NCBI RefSeq assembly: GCF_000002075.1
Contig: NW_004797592.1
Location: 268,056-332,055, forward strand
Source of the DNA: Aplysia californica
Lineage: Eukaryota > Mollusca > Gastropoda > Aplysiida > Aplysiidae
Length of the DNA: 64,000 nucleotides
Direction: 5' to 3'
Positions 12,001 through 24,000 of this stretch are shown here, in pieces. The first letter of the stretch is position 1. Every line of letters begins with the position of its first letter. A program made the translations under genes and the position numbers. The notes beneath the pieces were generated by a model. It had not been told where the DNA came from, searched no databases, and saw only the letters and a program-made list of their open reading frames with translations.

Positions 12001-15000
12001 GCATTTGCGCAGTGTGTGAGAAGAATGAAAACGTGGTGGAATGTAGTGGCAGCTGTTGCCAGCATTTTCACCTGGCTTGTGTTGGGATGGACTTGCAGTC
12101 AGATGCCAGCTTTAAATGTCCAGAGTGCACTTCAGGTAATTGCTTTGTTTGGGGCACTGTAGTTCAATTTTTCAGAACCTGCAGTTTACATTTAATTTTG
12201 GGAATGAGTATTGTATGAAAAGCTTTGTTTTATCCCCCTCCTTCCTCCTTCTCCTCCACATCACTGCCTCTACAAAAGATGTGTCAGTCTCTGCTATTTA
12301 ATATTGCTCCTGCATCAGCGATTGTCAGCTTTCTGAAGTGTACTTGGTCATTAAGTCGCTCCCATTTCTTGGAACTATAATTTAAAGCAGTGAATTATAT
12401 AAAAAAAAATTAAGTTACATATGATATACATCTTCTGTTCGCATATTCTGTGCCTACTGATTTCCAAGTACGTATATAATTAGAGGGTAAACTGAAGAAA
12501 AAAGGATAAAGCACCTGTCCTAAGGATGCAATATCTTTCCTGGTGGAGCAGAGAATTGAACTCGCAACTTTTCTTTTTTTTTTTTTACTAATCGAGACGC
12601 TTTAAAACTTGGTGTCTTTTGTGTGTAATAAGGTATGATAAAAATATATGTCTCTCAAGATGTGATCTTGTTTATTTGTGATTACTTCATTTGTGATAAA
12701 CTTGAACACAGAATTGATACTTGTTGCTGTAATGTACCATCTCATGTGAACTCGATCTTCTTTTCCAGGAATACATTCATGTTTTTTGTGCAAGAAAGCA
12801 GATATAGACACGAAGAGATGTTGTGTTGCCTTGTGCGGAAAGTATTACCATGAAGGTTGTGTCAAGAAATTGAGATTGACACGACAGGAGTCCAAAGGTT
12901 TTGTCTGTCCATTGCATACATGTGCCACCTGTGCTGTTGATAATTTGAGGAATCCTCGAGCATGTAAAGGTTAGTGTCATTAAAAGAATTTAATAAATTT
13001 ATTTTACAGTCATAAATTTTGACAAATGTTGTTTAAAGGTCTACATTGTCAATGAATATGCGAAAGGGGAGAATAATTTTTACAAGGGAGTAAATAAAAA
13101 TTTGTTTTCCTTATTTCCTAGGTTTATGAATGTTTGACTTTTATTGGCGAACTTCAGTTCTTGTTTTGTTTATCTTTATAACTTGATTTTTGACTTGTAT
13201 TATATGAAAGATTTAGAAAATTTCAAATTTGGGAAAGTTGAAACTAATTTTGTGAATAACATTCTCTTCAGGACGTCTGTTCAAATGTGTAAGGTGCCCA
13301 ACAGCTTATCATGTGGGAGACTTCTGTGTGGCTGCCGGCAGTGTCAACTTAGTGGGCACCAATATCCTCTGCAGCAGTCATTTCCAGCCCAATAAGTCTC
13401 TTACATTGCATGCACGGCTCAACATCACCTGGTGCTTTAGCTGCAGTAAAGGTATTTTTGCTTTCCCCCTGTCTGGTTGTGAATAAGTTGCCTTATTGAC
13501 CGATGAAAAAACTGTTGAAACATATTTCTGTTTTGCACCATTGACCTCTTGTAAGCTTAATAGAAATCATTTTGCATTTCCTTCTTAAAAACAGCAGATA
13601 AAAAAAATGTTGCTTGTAATATAGCAAGAACCATGAAACATTTTTTTTTGCTCTAAAGCCAACAAAACAATGTGCATATGATAGCCTTATCTCTGCTGAG
13701 TAACACAGTTTTTGAATTTTGACAATTCGTTCATAAATAAAAAAGTTATGATTTTTTAAATGAATTTTTTTGGGGGTGACTCTCATATAAGGAAAAAATC
13801 CCAAAACACGGTCCACATTTTTGGGTGTTTTGAGGCATTTTTTTATCATAAATTCCGTAATAAACAAAATACATGAATGAAACTTGGCAGCCTATTGTAG
13901 TTTTCCTGCAGAACCTATATCTATAAAGATATTTGATGTATCTGCAGTAGTTTTTAAAATATCAGGGGAAATGTGTAAAAAAATTCATTAAAATTTAAGG
14001 CCAAGGACTTGCGGCCAACATTCAAACTCCTGCAACTTTCTTATTTTTTTATATATATCTACGAAACTTGGCTATCTTTTGTATTTTTTCCTGCAGATTC
14101 CAAATCTCCTGTTATTTTTTTTGTATGAAAGGCTCTTTTATCACTGAGCAAAAATGTTGAAAAGGTACCCTGGGTATGTTGCTAAAATGGGATATCCATT
14201 AACTTTTCTTGCAATATTTATGTGTATAATTGTATAACATAACATACACCAGGTGTGCTCTGTGTACAGGCACCAAAAACAGATAGTGAAAGAAAGCAAA
14301 CAAACATCTGAAATGGAACAGAAGACAAGAGAAAGTGTACTGACCATGTTGGGTTCATTTGAATTTTTCAAATTTTGCTTGAACCTCCTTAGCATTTGAA
14401 ATACACCAGATGCCCCCACCCCCACCCCCAGAACGTGGTTGTGGCTCCAGCTCGGTGTCCACAACGCTTTTTCTTTCAGAAGTTTACCCATCTCCGGGCC
14501 GGTACAAAATTGGTAGAAAATACTAGTAATCATACATAAAAAAAAGACCCCTCAGTCACCAATTCTTTAGATTTAATCTATATTTTGTTCCTTGCTAACG
14601 AGAAAGTCATTCTATGAATTTATGTAAGCTACTATAACCAAAGATACTACACCCTACGATGTACTATCTTTGCTATAACTATGTAGTATTATAATTCTTG
14701 TTCCTTAGCACGAAACTGACGAGTCCATGTAGATCTAGGTCGGGGGAATAACAGGATCGAGAGAACCGTCGACATCGATCGATAACGCAAGAATGTGATC
14801 TGTCCTCCCCGGTTTTTTTGTATGCAGAAAGTCTTTTTATCATATCCAAAGCAAATAAATTTCATGCAGGCTTAAAGATAAAGCCTAAAAAGTGCTTTTT
14901 AGCTTTTGGAAAGCCGAACTGGTGAACATGGTTTCCCCGTCTCTCTCGCGCAGTAGACTTTCCCCGACCTGTTTCTTCATGACGTCATGGAATTTTCCAC

Positions 15001-18000
15001 TCGACGCCGGCTAGCCCGACCTACTCAGCGGAATGCCCGAATGCAGTCGAGTTTGGGTGGTGTTTTGCAATGGTACGCAAAAAGTATGCAATATACATTA
15101 ATAAAATTTGAAGACAATAAAGGAAAAAGGTTGTCAACCAAGGTTGTGAAAAAGAAATCCAAAATTCCACCAAATCTGGTGTAGCCGAGTGCTCAAACTT
15201 CGGACATGAACAGCACCATAACCAAGTAACCTACGAGTTTTCTTTTTCGCATGTGACTAGTTGGACCTCTTTTCTCATTGGCTGCCAAGTTTCGCTTTCA
15301 TCCATTGAGAAACAAGCCCGTACGAGTGAATGAAAATATGGCACCGTGAGAAAACGGGTCAGGTAAAACAAGCCCGCAGCGCCTATACGGGAGTCCCCGA
15401 TTTCTGTCACACTCATCGGCGCTGCGTGGGCCTTGCTACAACAAAGTTATAAATGATGTTATTTTATTTTGCATGTTTATATTTATAAACAACTTGATAG
15501 AAAAGATCTCTTCAAGATGAAATGTGATCTTCTGTGTTAAGTTTTCATACTTTTGTTCCTGAACTAGTCACAGTGGCATTTTCTTGTGGACCAAAATATT
15601 TGATTAAAATTATATTTACTTAGATATATTTACAAAGGCAGTTTGACTTGATAAAATCATGAATGTGGGTGGTTTTTTAGTGCTGTGGTGTGGTTTGCTC
15701 CTTCTTTCATATCAAACATCTATCTTCCTTATCTCTCCTCCTCCTTTTTTGCATTTGTTGCTCTCTTCTAACACCTCTAATCTTTGGCACTAATATGATC
15801 TTATTGTGTTGCAAGTGCCTTAAGACTTTTACTAAAACTAAAGTAGAATCATGAATGAAGGCCCGTTGAATTTGGTCGTCAAGGTTCATTATCATCATAA
15901 TCCTGCATCTTATGTGGTAGACCCAAGTACCATCATGTCTTAATCACACACCTCATTTCTATGTTGTTGTCCAGATTATTTAGTGTTTTATATTTGCCGT
16001 CCATGTGAGAAAAATACATCTATTAAATCAGGTATTTTAGGAGCTCCAGCCTTTTCTTTCATTGAAGTAACTGCATTGTACCCATTGAATTTATATATAT
16101 ATTGTTCTGTCTTTGCAGGGGGCACACTGCTGTGTTGTGAGGGCTGTCCTGCAGCGTTCCATGCTGAGTGTGTCAAAGTGGAGAAAACGCCGGAGGAAGC
16201 TTGGTACTGCATAGACTGTGCTGCAGGGAGGAAACCTCTGTATGGGAATATTGTCTGGATTAAAGTCGGAAACTACAGGTTTGCTTGTGATCCCATTCAT
16301 CATGTACTTTATGAAGTATTTCTTTTTTTTTTTTTTAACTTATTTAATTTTTTTCTCCTCTTAATCACTTTGTGATTTATTATGGCTCTCGGGCGCGGTT
16401 TGTCCACAGAGCATGGTCGTGCAGTGCCGCCCAAAAATTGTTAATGTTCCATTACGTAAAACACCCACAATAATAAAATAAAAGAAGCCAGAAACAAACA
16501 CCAGCCAAATTGATCAAAACAAGGTCCTCACTGGCGCCATAACTGTCATTTCTGTCTATAACGCCGTAAAACATCTACTATGCCATGCCAAAGTCCATGA
16601 GCTTTAGCTAAACATAATTAGATATTCAACAGCATAACCTGATTTATAAATCGCTCTTGGGGATAACCCAAGCGATGACGACACTCATAGCGAGTTTGGC
16701 GGTACATTAATATTAATAAGACGGCCCATCTCAAATGTGCTCCTGCCGAATAGTGCCAAATCATAGCCAGCAGTAGGCAGTCTAAAAATAAACACGATAG
16801 ACCGTACGCTATTCTTTGCCAATATTATGTGAGCCCCGGAGCTCAAGTGAATTATGATTGGTTCATTGTCTGTCTTGCCACTATTTTAAGTGACTCTGTG
16901 ACCGTTAACCTGAGGGAGGTTAACGTGACTGTTCTACGAGTTGTGCCTTTGAATGATTTTGTAGTGGAGTGGTGAAAGTTATTACTTGAGTGTTCAGTTT
17001 CAATACAGGATGAACGAAATTGATGCTTAGCTTACAAACAAATTTAGTACTAGAAATCAAAGCGGCAATTATAAGAATGAAAATATAAACACGAGGTCCT
17101 CCCTCACCAACCCAAAGATCCTAAAATTATACACCGTCTCTTTTACTACTATGCCCGTGACTATCTTCAGCATGCGATAGCTTAATTGTGCATGTCCACT
17201 TTTTAGCCCCACGAGCCGCCCCAGCTCTACAGTTTCTTTGAATTGTATCAAAATCTGTGGGTGATTTTTGACCTGCTCCTACACACCCCCACCCCCCATG
17301 TTGTTACTGTTATCGTAATTTGCTCCTGGCAAGGTCTGGTTGTTGTTGTGCAGACTGATGGTTAACAACAATTTAAAGACAAAGTTTGACAATATGCTTT
17401 ACTTATAGACTTCACCTAACAGCTTTTGAAAATTCCCTATTAGTTTGTCAAATTAAGATTAGTTCTTAGGCAATTTCTACAAACTATAGGATGCTTTTTA
17501 TGATTAGATCATTATGACTTTTGTTTTGGAATGCAATTTTTAATGAGAATTAAAAAACCCAGTGGGTGGTTGGCGGGTGCTCTGGTGTGGTTTGCTTCTT
17601 CTTTCCTATCAAACATCTATCATCCTTATCTCCCCTTCTTTTTTATGTTCGTTACTCTCTTGTAACACCTCTAATCTTCTGGCGCTCAATGACCTTATGC
17701 AGTTGCGAGCGCCGTAAAACCTCTACTAAAACTAAACTAAAACTAAAAAACCCACCTTGTTTCCTGTTTGAAATAGGTGGTGGCCTGGTGAAATTTGCCA
17801 CCCAAGAAACGTTCCTCGTAACATTCAGGAGAGACCTCATCAAGTTGGGGAGTTTCCAGTGCGCTTTTTTGGATCACATGATTACTACTGGATTCATCGG
17901 GGAAGGTAAGATCATTCATTGCCTCTCAGTTCACCTGGGAAAGTGAGTGCTTGGATACATTTTATACAACACATGCTGGTAAATTGTTCAAATTGTTTAC

Positions 18001-21000
18001 CATTCCAGACATTTTGTTGCTTGTGTGAATGTTGACTCTTTCTTCATGAAGGGTCAGTATCCTAATTGTGGCCTCAGCAGGCAATATTCCTGTTTTCACC
18101 CAGCAGGCTTTGCATTTATAGGTTTACAAAGTTGGAAAGTGGTTGTCATGGCTCATTGCTTTATGTGTGGTCTTGGAAGTTCAAATATTCCCCAGCAGCA
18201 AAGCTCCACTGCGTAAGAATTCCTTTGTATAGGTAGGATGCATGCTGGAGAGGTGTAGGTGTACAAATTTATATGGATACTTTTCTTAAAACCAATTTTT
18301 TTTTATGTAGCATAATTTCTTAAAGTATTATTACAAAGGTCAAGATTGACCACTCAGGAGCAGTGTCAGTGAAGAACCAGCAAACGGGTAATGACATACT
18401 CAGCTCCGTTCTTGGCTTCAGCGTATCTACTCAGTATGACTGCTGCTGTCCATGTGGGTTTGTCAGGATCTAGGCTCTACCACGTCAAGGGATCAAATTT
18501 AAGTCCTTCAGAAACTTTTTTTAGGTGTCTTTGTACCGCTTTCCTTGTCAGCCAACTTTATGCTTCCCTGAGGACAGCCCAGAATTGAATACTGCCTTGG
18601 GATTCTGAAATCAGGCATTCTCAGTCTGCCCAGCGAAGTTGAGTCCTTGTGAGCTTAGAAAGCAGACTCTTGGCATTTGCCCTTTTGAGAACTTTAGTGT
18701 TTGTTACTTTGGCGTGAATTTTTCATACGAAGTCTCCACAGAATGACGACGATGGATGATTATTATGCTTGCTAGTTCAGGACTCTAATGTGACTTCGTT
18801 CAAATCTATTTCGTGATGCCACAGTAAGATATATGTTAATATTGAACAGTTTGCATTGTTGTTACGATGTTACTTTCATATTGCCATCTTTTAGTTGTTT
18901 AAAAGTTACCAATGCTTTGTCCTCCCAAGGGTCTTTAACTTCCAAGAAGGAGACAAAGGAAGCAAGGAGAGCTCGTCCCGGGGACTGTTTAAGGTTTACA
19001 TGAGAGGTGTGAAGGAAGCCACAGAGGCTTTCAAGCTGTGGACTGCTGCCAAGGCCAAGAAGGTGGAGCAGGAGCAAGAGCGCAGTGATAAAAAACCTGG
19101 CCCATACAAGATTGTCAAGGTTGGTTTTGGTAGTCTCTGCCAGGTGCAATTGTTGACCTGACTTTTATTTTTACTTTTTCCATCCCTTTTTTTCTCTGTT
19201 GTGTAATGTGAAATTGGCAGCTGTAGTAAGAGATTACTGATCAAAATAGAGCAATTCTGTTTGTCGACTAACCAGGGTTGCAGTTATGTGTTTAGGTAGG
19301 GTATTCAGACAGAAACATAATCTGAATGAAGGAAAAGGTTTTATGGAACAATGAGGACACCCCCCCCACACACACACACACATTATTTATGCTACTACTG
19401 CAGACCTGCCACTCATCCCGATTTAATCGGGATATCGCAATTTTGTGCCCCAAATCTCAAGCTTCCCGATTTTCCCGATTTCGATCGCCAGTATCCTGAT
19501 TTTTCGTGGTTGCGTCCGATTCTTAGAAAAAAATATAAAAAGTTCTGCAATCAATCTCTTTTGCTTGGAAACACCGATTGGACTTTTTATCTGCAGGAAC
19601 TTGGAACGCTGTTTTCTAAAGCATCCATGCAGAATCAAGGTCTAGTAGATGACTAACGCACGTTATTTAAACTAAAATCGACCTAGTTTCAAACGCTCAT
19701 TCGCATCACATGACATGACTTCGTACGTGTGGTGAGTAGCACGTGTGTCGGGGACCGTCGGTTGTCGGGGTCAACAAAGTTCATTCACACCGGTCGCGTT
19801 GGTTGAGGTGTTTTTCGGGACTTAACCAGTGTGGACGGCCGGGGGTGGGGGTATTGTTTTGACACTTGGGCTTAAAATGCGTGCCGTGATACAGGTATTA
19901 ATTAAGGGGAAAGGAATAAGAAAAAAAATGAACAACCTTGGCGCGATCTTTTTTTTGATGTGATGGAAGTCAAATGTTGTTAAAACGCGGGCGTTTTGCG
20001 TGGATGATTAGAGTTACGTGTCAGCTATTTTCAAGACTACGAGTGTTTCAGCATTACTGCGACCTTCGCTCCCCCAGTCTATCCAACTTCGACTCGAGTA
20101 CATATATGCTGTCAAAAGTTTTGCCTTGCATACTTGCCTCTTAAAAGGGAACCAGGACCCCCCCCCCCCCCCCACGCCTTCCCCAGTGCCCTTTATGACT
20201 GATTTTCCGTTGATCCCGATTCTTTTCACCGGATCCCGATTTTTTAACTCAGAAATCCTGATTTTTAGATTTCATAGAGTGGCAGGTCTGCTACTGTCTC
20301 AAAACCAGTGCCCCTTTTTTCCTTCTCTTTTGTGGTTTTGTAGTATTATTTTGTAAGAAACCTGCCTGGGTTTGAATTTTGCAGTGCTTTCAGCATGTAA
20401 ACCAAAATCTGTCCTCTTCGGCAGAACTTGTGAAATATCTAACTCTATTTTCTTAAAGTGTATGTAAATGGGTGTGTCTTTTCATTTTTAAATTTTTTTT
20501 GTGGGAAAATAAAATTGTTTTAAAAACGTCATTTATAATGATACCCATGACAAACAAAATGACTTAGTTTCAATCAAATTTTAATTTTCTAAAGAATGCC
20601 ATGTATGTTTAGCAACAATTCTTACAGAATCTAGAGTGTTTTGACGGATAGTTGGAACAAGTACTTAATTGCATGATCATGCCACTTATTTATGGCACAT
20701 CATTATAACTATGTCTCTTTTGTCTCTTTCAGAGCAATGTTCCTATTGGAAATGTCCAGATCTACAAGGCAGAACTGTCGGAAATCCCAAGATGTGAGTG
20801 CAAACCCGACCAGGAAGATGCCTGCTCCTCTGACTGCCTCAACAGGATGATGATGTATGAATGTCATCCTTCTGTATGCCCCGCAGGGGACAAATGCTGT
20901 AACCAACGCTTTCAGAAACGCCAGTATCCTGATTGCGAACCGTTCAAATGTGAGGGAAGGGGTTGGGGTCTTCGTAGCTCCACTGATCTCAAGAAGGCAA

Positions 21001-24000
21001 GTAGTGTGTTTTATTTGTTCTGTGCCAGTTTCTTGTCTTGCCAACAAGGAGAACTGCTTTTGAAACTCCTGGAAACTCATTATGGTAGTGGTGCATAGAA
21101 AAAAAGATGTAAAGAGTTATGTAACGTTTTATTTCAAGTTTGAGCATTTTTATATATGAGGTTTGCTGACAAAATGAGTTACTTCTCGGATTTTAGCCTT
21201 ATGGAAAGTGATACATCAACTTCACTGGTGGAGTTTGTACAATTTTTAAGTGTGGAATAATAAAAGACATGGTAGACTTGAAGAAAATGACATCAATTGA
21301 AAATCTAAAAATCTTACCCCAATGCCCAGTGTTGATTTTTGGCTGATAGCTCCATTCTTGGATTGCGAGAACATTTTGTCGACATGCCTCACGTAGAAAG
21401 TGTGTGCCTCTTGATTTGCTTCCTGAAGAGTGGGGTTATTTGCTCTTATATGTTCAAGATTTTATAGTCTTTTGGGTAGCAAGTTTAGATGCTGTCCTGA
21501 GTCTTGTTGTGCTCTTGATTTTTAGGGTGTTGTGATCACAATACTACATCTGGCGTGTTACTGTATGTCTTGGTTTTGTTAATTTGAGTTCTTGTCTAAG
21601 TGTGTTGACTTGTGACATGTTTTGAAACTGGAATTTATAACGACAGTTTGCATTGTACAATGCCTGTGTATGTGCTCATCTTGAAACTCGTAAAACGCCA
21701 CTCTGTGCTTCCTGTTGTTTATCTTATTGGAGAAATTTACCTTTTCAATGTATTTCTTACCTTTATATTCTTTTGTTGTTTCATGTGACAGGGTCAATTT
21801 GTCTGCGAGTATGTTGGGGATTTGATAGACGAAGAGGAGTGCAAGAAAAGAATTGAACATGCCCATGAGGATAACATTACTAACTTCTACATGCTTACCA
21901 TGGACAAAAACAGGTATGTTTAATATCTTATGCCTACAAATCGTCTTTGTTTTGAACTTCATAATGGAATATGAGCAGGATTTACAGACTTAATGAATAA
22001 TGATATATTTGCAAGTTCTTTTTAAAAATCTAATAAGGTGGGAGTCTTGTTTACTTAGCTCTTTTATTTAAAAGGAAGGTCCCATTTCATACATAGCTTT
22101 ATTGTTCTGGTTGAAGGGTGCTGTCTAATATGTTGCAAAACACATATCGACTACGTACCATGTCATTGATTAATATTTCCAAAGCTCAGTGTTTTGATTA
22201 CTGTAGATGAACTTGAAATATTTACTCAGTTACAGGGTAATGTTAATATTGTTAGTAAATATTTTTTGCTTGGTTTCAGGTCAACAGTAAATCTTTCAGC
22301 TTTTATAAATTTTTATACTTGTAGTTTCAGTTCGCCTCAGTCAAACTTGGCATGGAAGTGCAAAGCAAGTTGTTTGCATGTTGACATAAGTTGAACAAGT
22401 GTACATTAGAGTTGGATAGCGAGCGCGAGAACGGAACTGAATTGCCACTCTTCCGCGGATCGCCCTCCGATTCCCGATTCACTCTCCAGTCGCTGTCACC
22501 ACCTTGTGGCTTGTTTATAACCTACTGCTGGGTTGCGAGTCGAGTCACGAGTGCAAGAACGGAACGGAACACTTAGTATCGCTCCCCTTATTTTACAAAA
22601 GATGGTATAGTTCAACCCCCCTATTAACTCACTTCAGACGGTTCACACAACAGTTGCGTGACCCCCGCCGCAACGCTCGCGACGGCTCCCACAAGCCCTG
22701 CGTGACCAACTTTGGAAATTTTTTTTCGCTCTACAAATCATGCACGGATCGCGGGACCCGCCTCGTACCCTTGTTTGGCCAAGCCTGAGCTACTTAGACT
22801 TCGTTTCGTATCTCTGGGACCCGTAGTTTTTAAGTTATTGAAGGTGAAGGACAGTGACCCCAACTGGGGTTGAACTGACCGGAACTCTGGCTTTGTTTTT
22901 TTCTATACAGCTGATAGTATTCCGACAGTCGCGTCGTAGTAACGGTCGAAGAAGTCGCATGAACAAGAATCACATAATTTCGCCGTTTTCGATACTTCTG
23001 TACGTTTTACTAGTTCTAGTGTCTCAGAATATGATGTGTCTGATAGTTAGGATCCTGGATATATACCCGAACATGGCCCGAGTCATAGTTTTAGGGCTAG
23101 ATCTAGCACTAGTACTGGTGTTGTTCGCGCAATGAAATCACAACATCGTGCCGTACATCTGTCTCATGTAATTCAGTGCATGGGTCTGAATCAACGCACA
23201 GACCAGCTTTTATACTTTCACCAAACACTCACACATGCATACAAATCAAAATCCAACACTTTGAACTTTTATTTTTGTTGTTGTGAATTTCATTCTACCT
23301 GTCATGTCTCTGGAAATTTTTTGGAAAATCAAATTCATGCCAATTTAAAAAAAAATCATATAAAGTATTAGACTTAGACAACTTTAGTTTTTTGTGTTAG
23401 ATTAAGCTTGAATGTTACCTTACTGTGTCAAAAAATAATTACAATAGGATAATTCTGAGAGTTGTGATGATTTATTGAAATACTCCGAAAAACGCCAGTC
23501 TTCAACGCTTGTGACTGGTGAAAGGGCCCAGTAGTAAGTGAGTTAAAACAAAATGAACGGGTTCCAACCAATACACAGAAGGAATTTTATGGAGCCATTG
23601 TTTTAGTTTTGCGAATCATGGGGGGGGGGGGGGGGTGAATTTATTTCGGTCGCTAATTGAGGTCAGTATAGCAGCGCAATGAAGGGCGGGGGGCGGAGAG
23701 GATGGCGGGACAACAAGAGTGGGACTCGCAAAGTGGCGTTGATATGACACGTTCCGCTTCTCGCATACAACGAGCCCGAGACTTAATGTTCCATGAGCGC
23801 TCGTGTGCTCGCGATTTATTGAAGCCGACTGAATCGTGAATCGCCACTCAGATTTGGCGAGCAGGATCCAACTTTAGTCTACATTGGCAATGTGCTACTA
23901 TAATTGCTGGTTATTTGTTTAGGGTAACTTGACAAATCTTCCTGATTTGTTTTTACCTGACTCATGCCATAAGTATTTCTCTTTTTTTAAATTGTGAAAT

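Noticed and set aside
12535-12600. SINE remnant in NSD intron 6
   Set aside because: Only a box B-like string and a T-run are visible, too little to assign.
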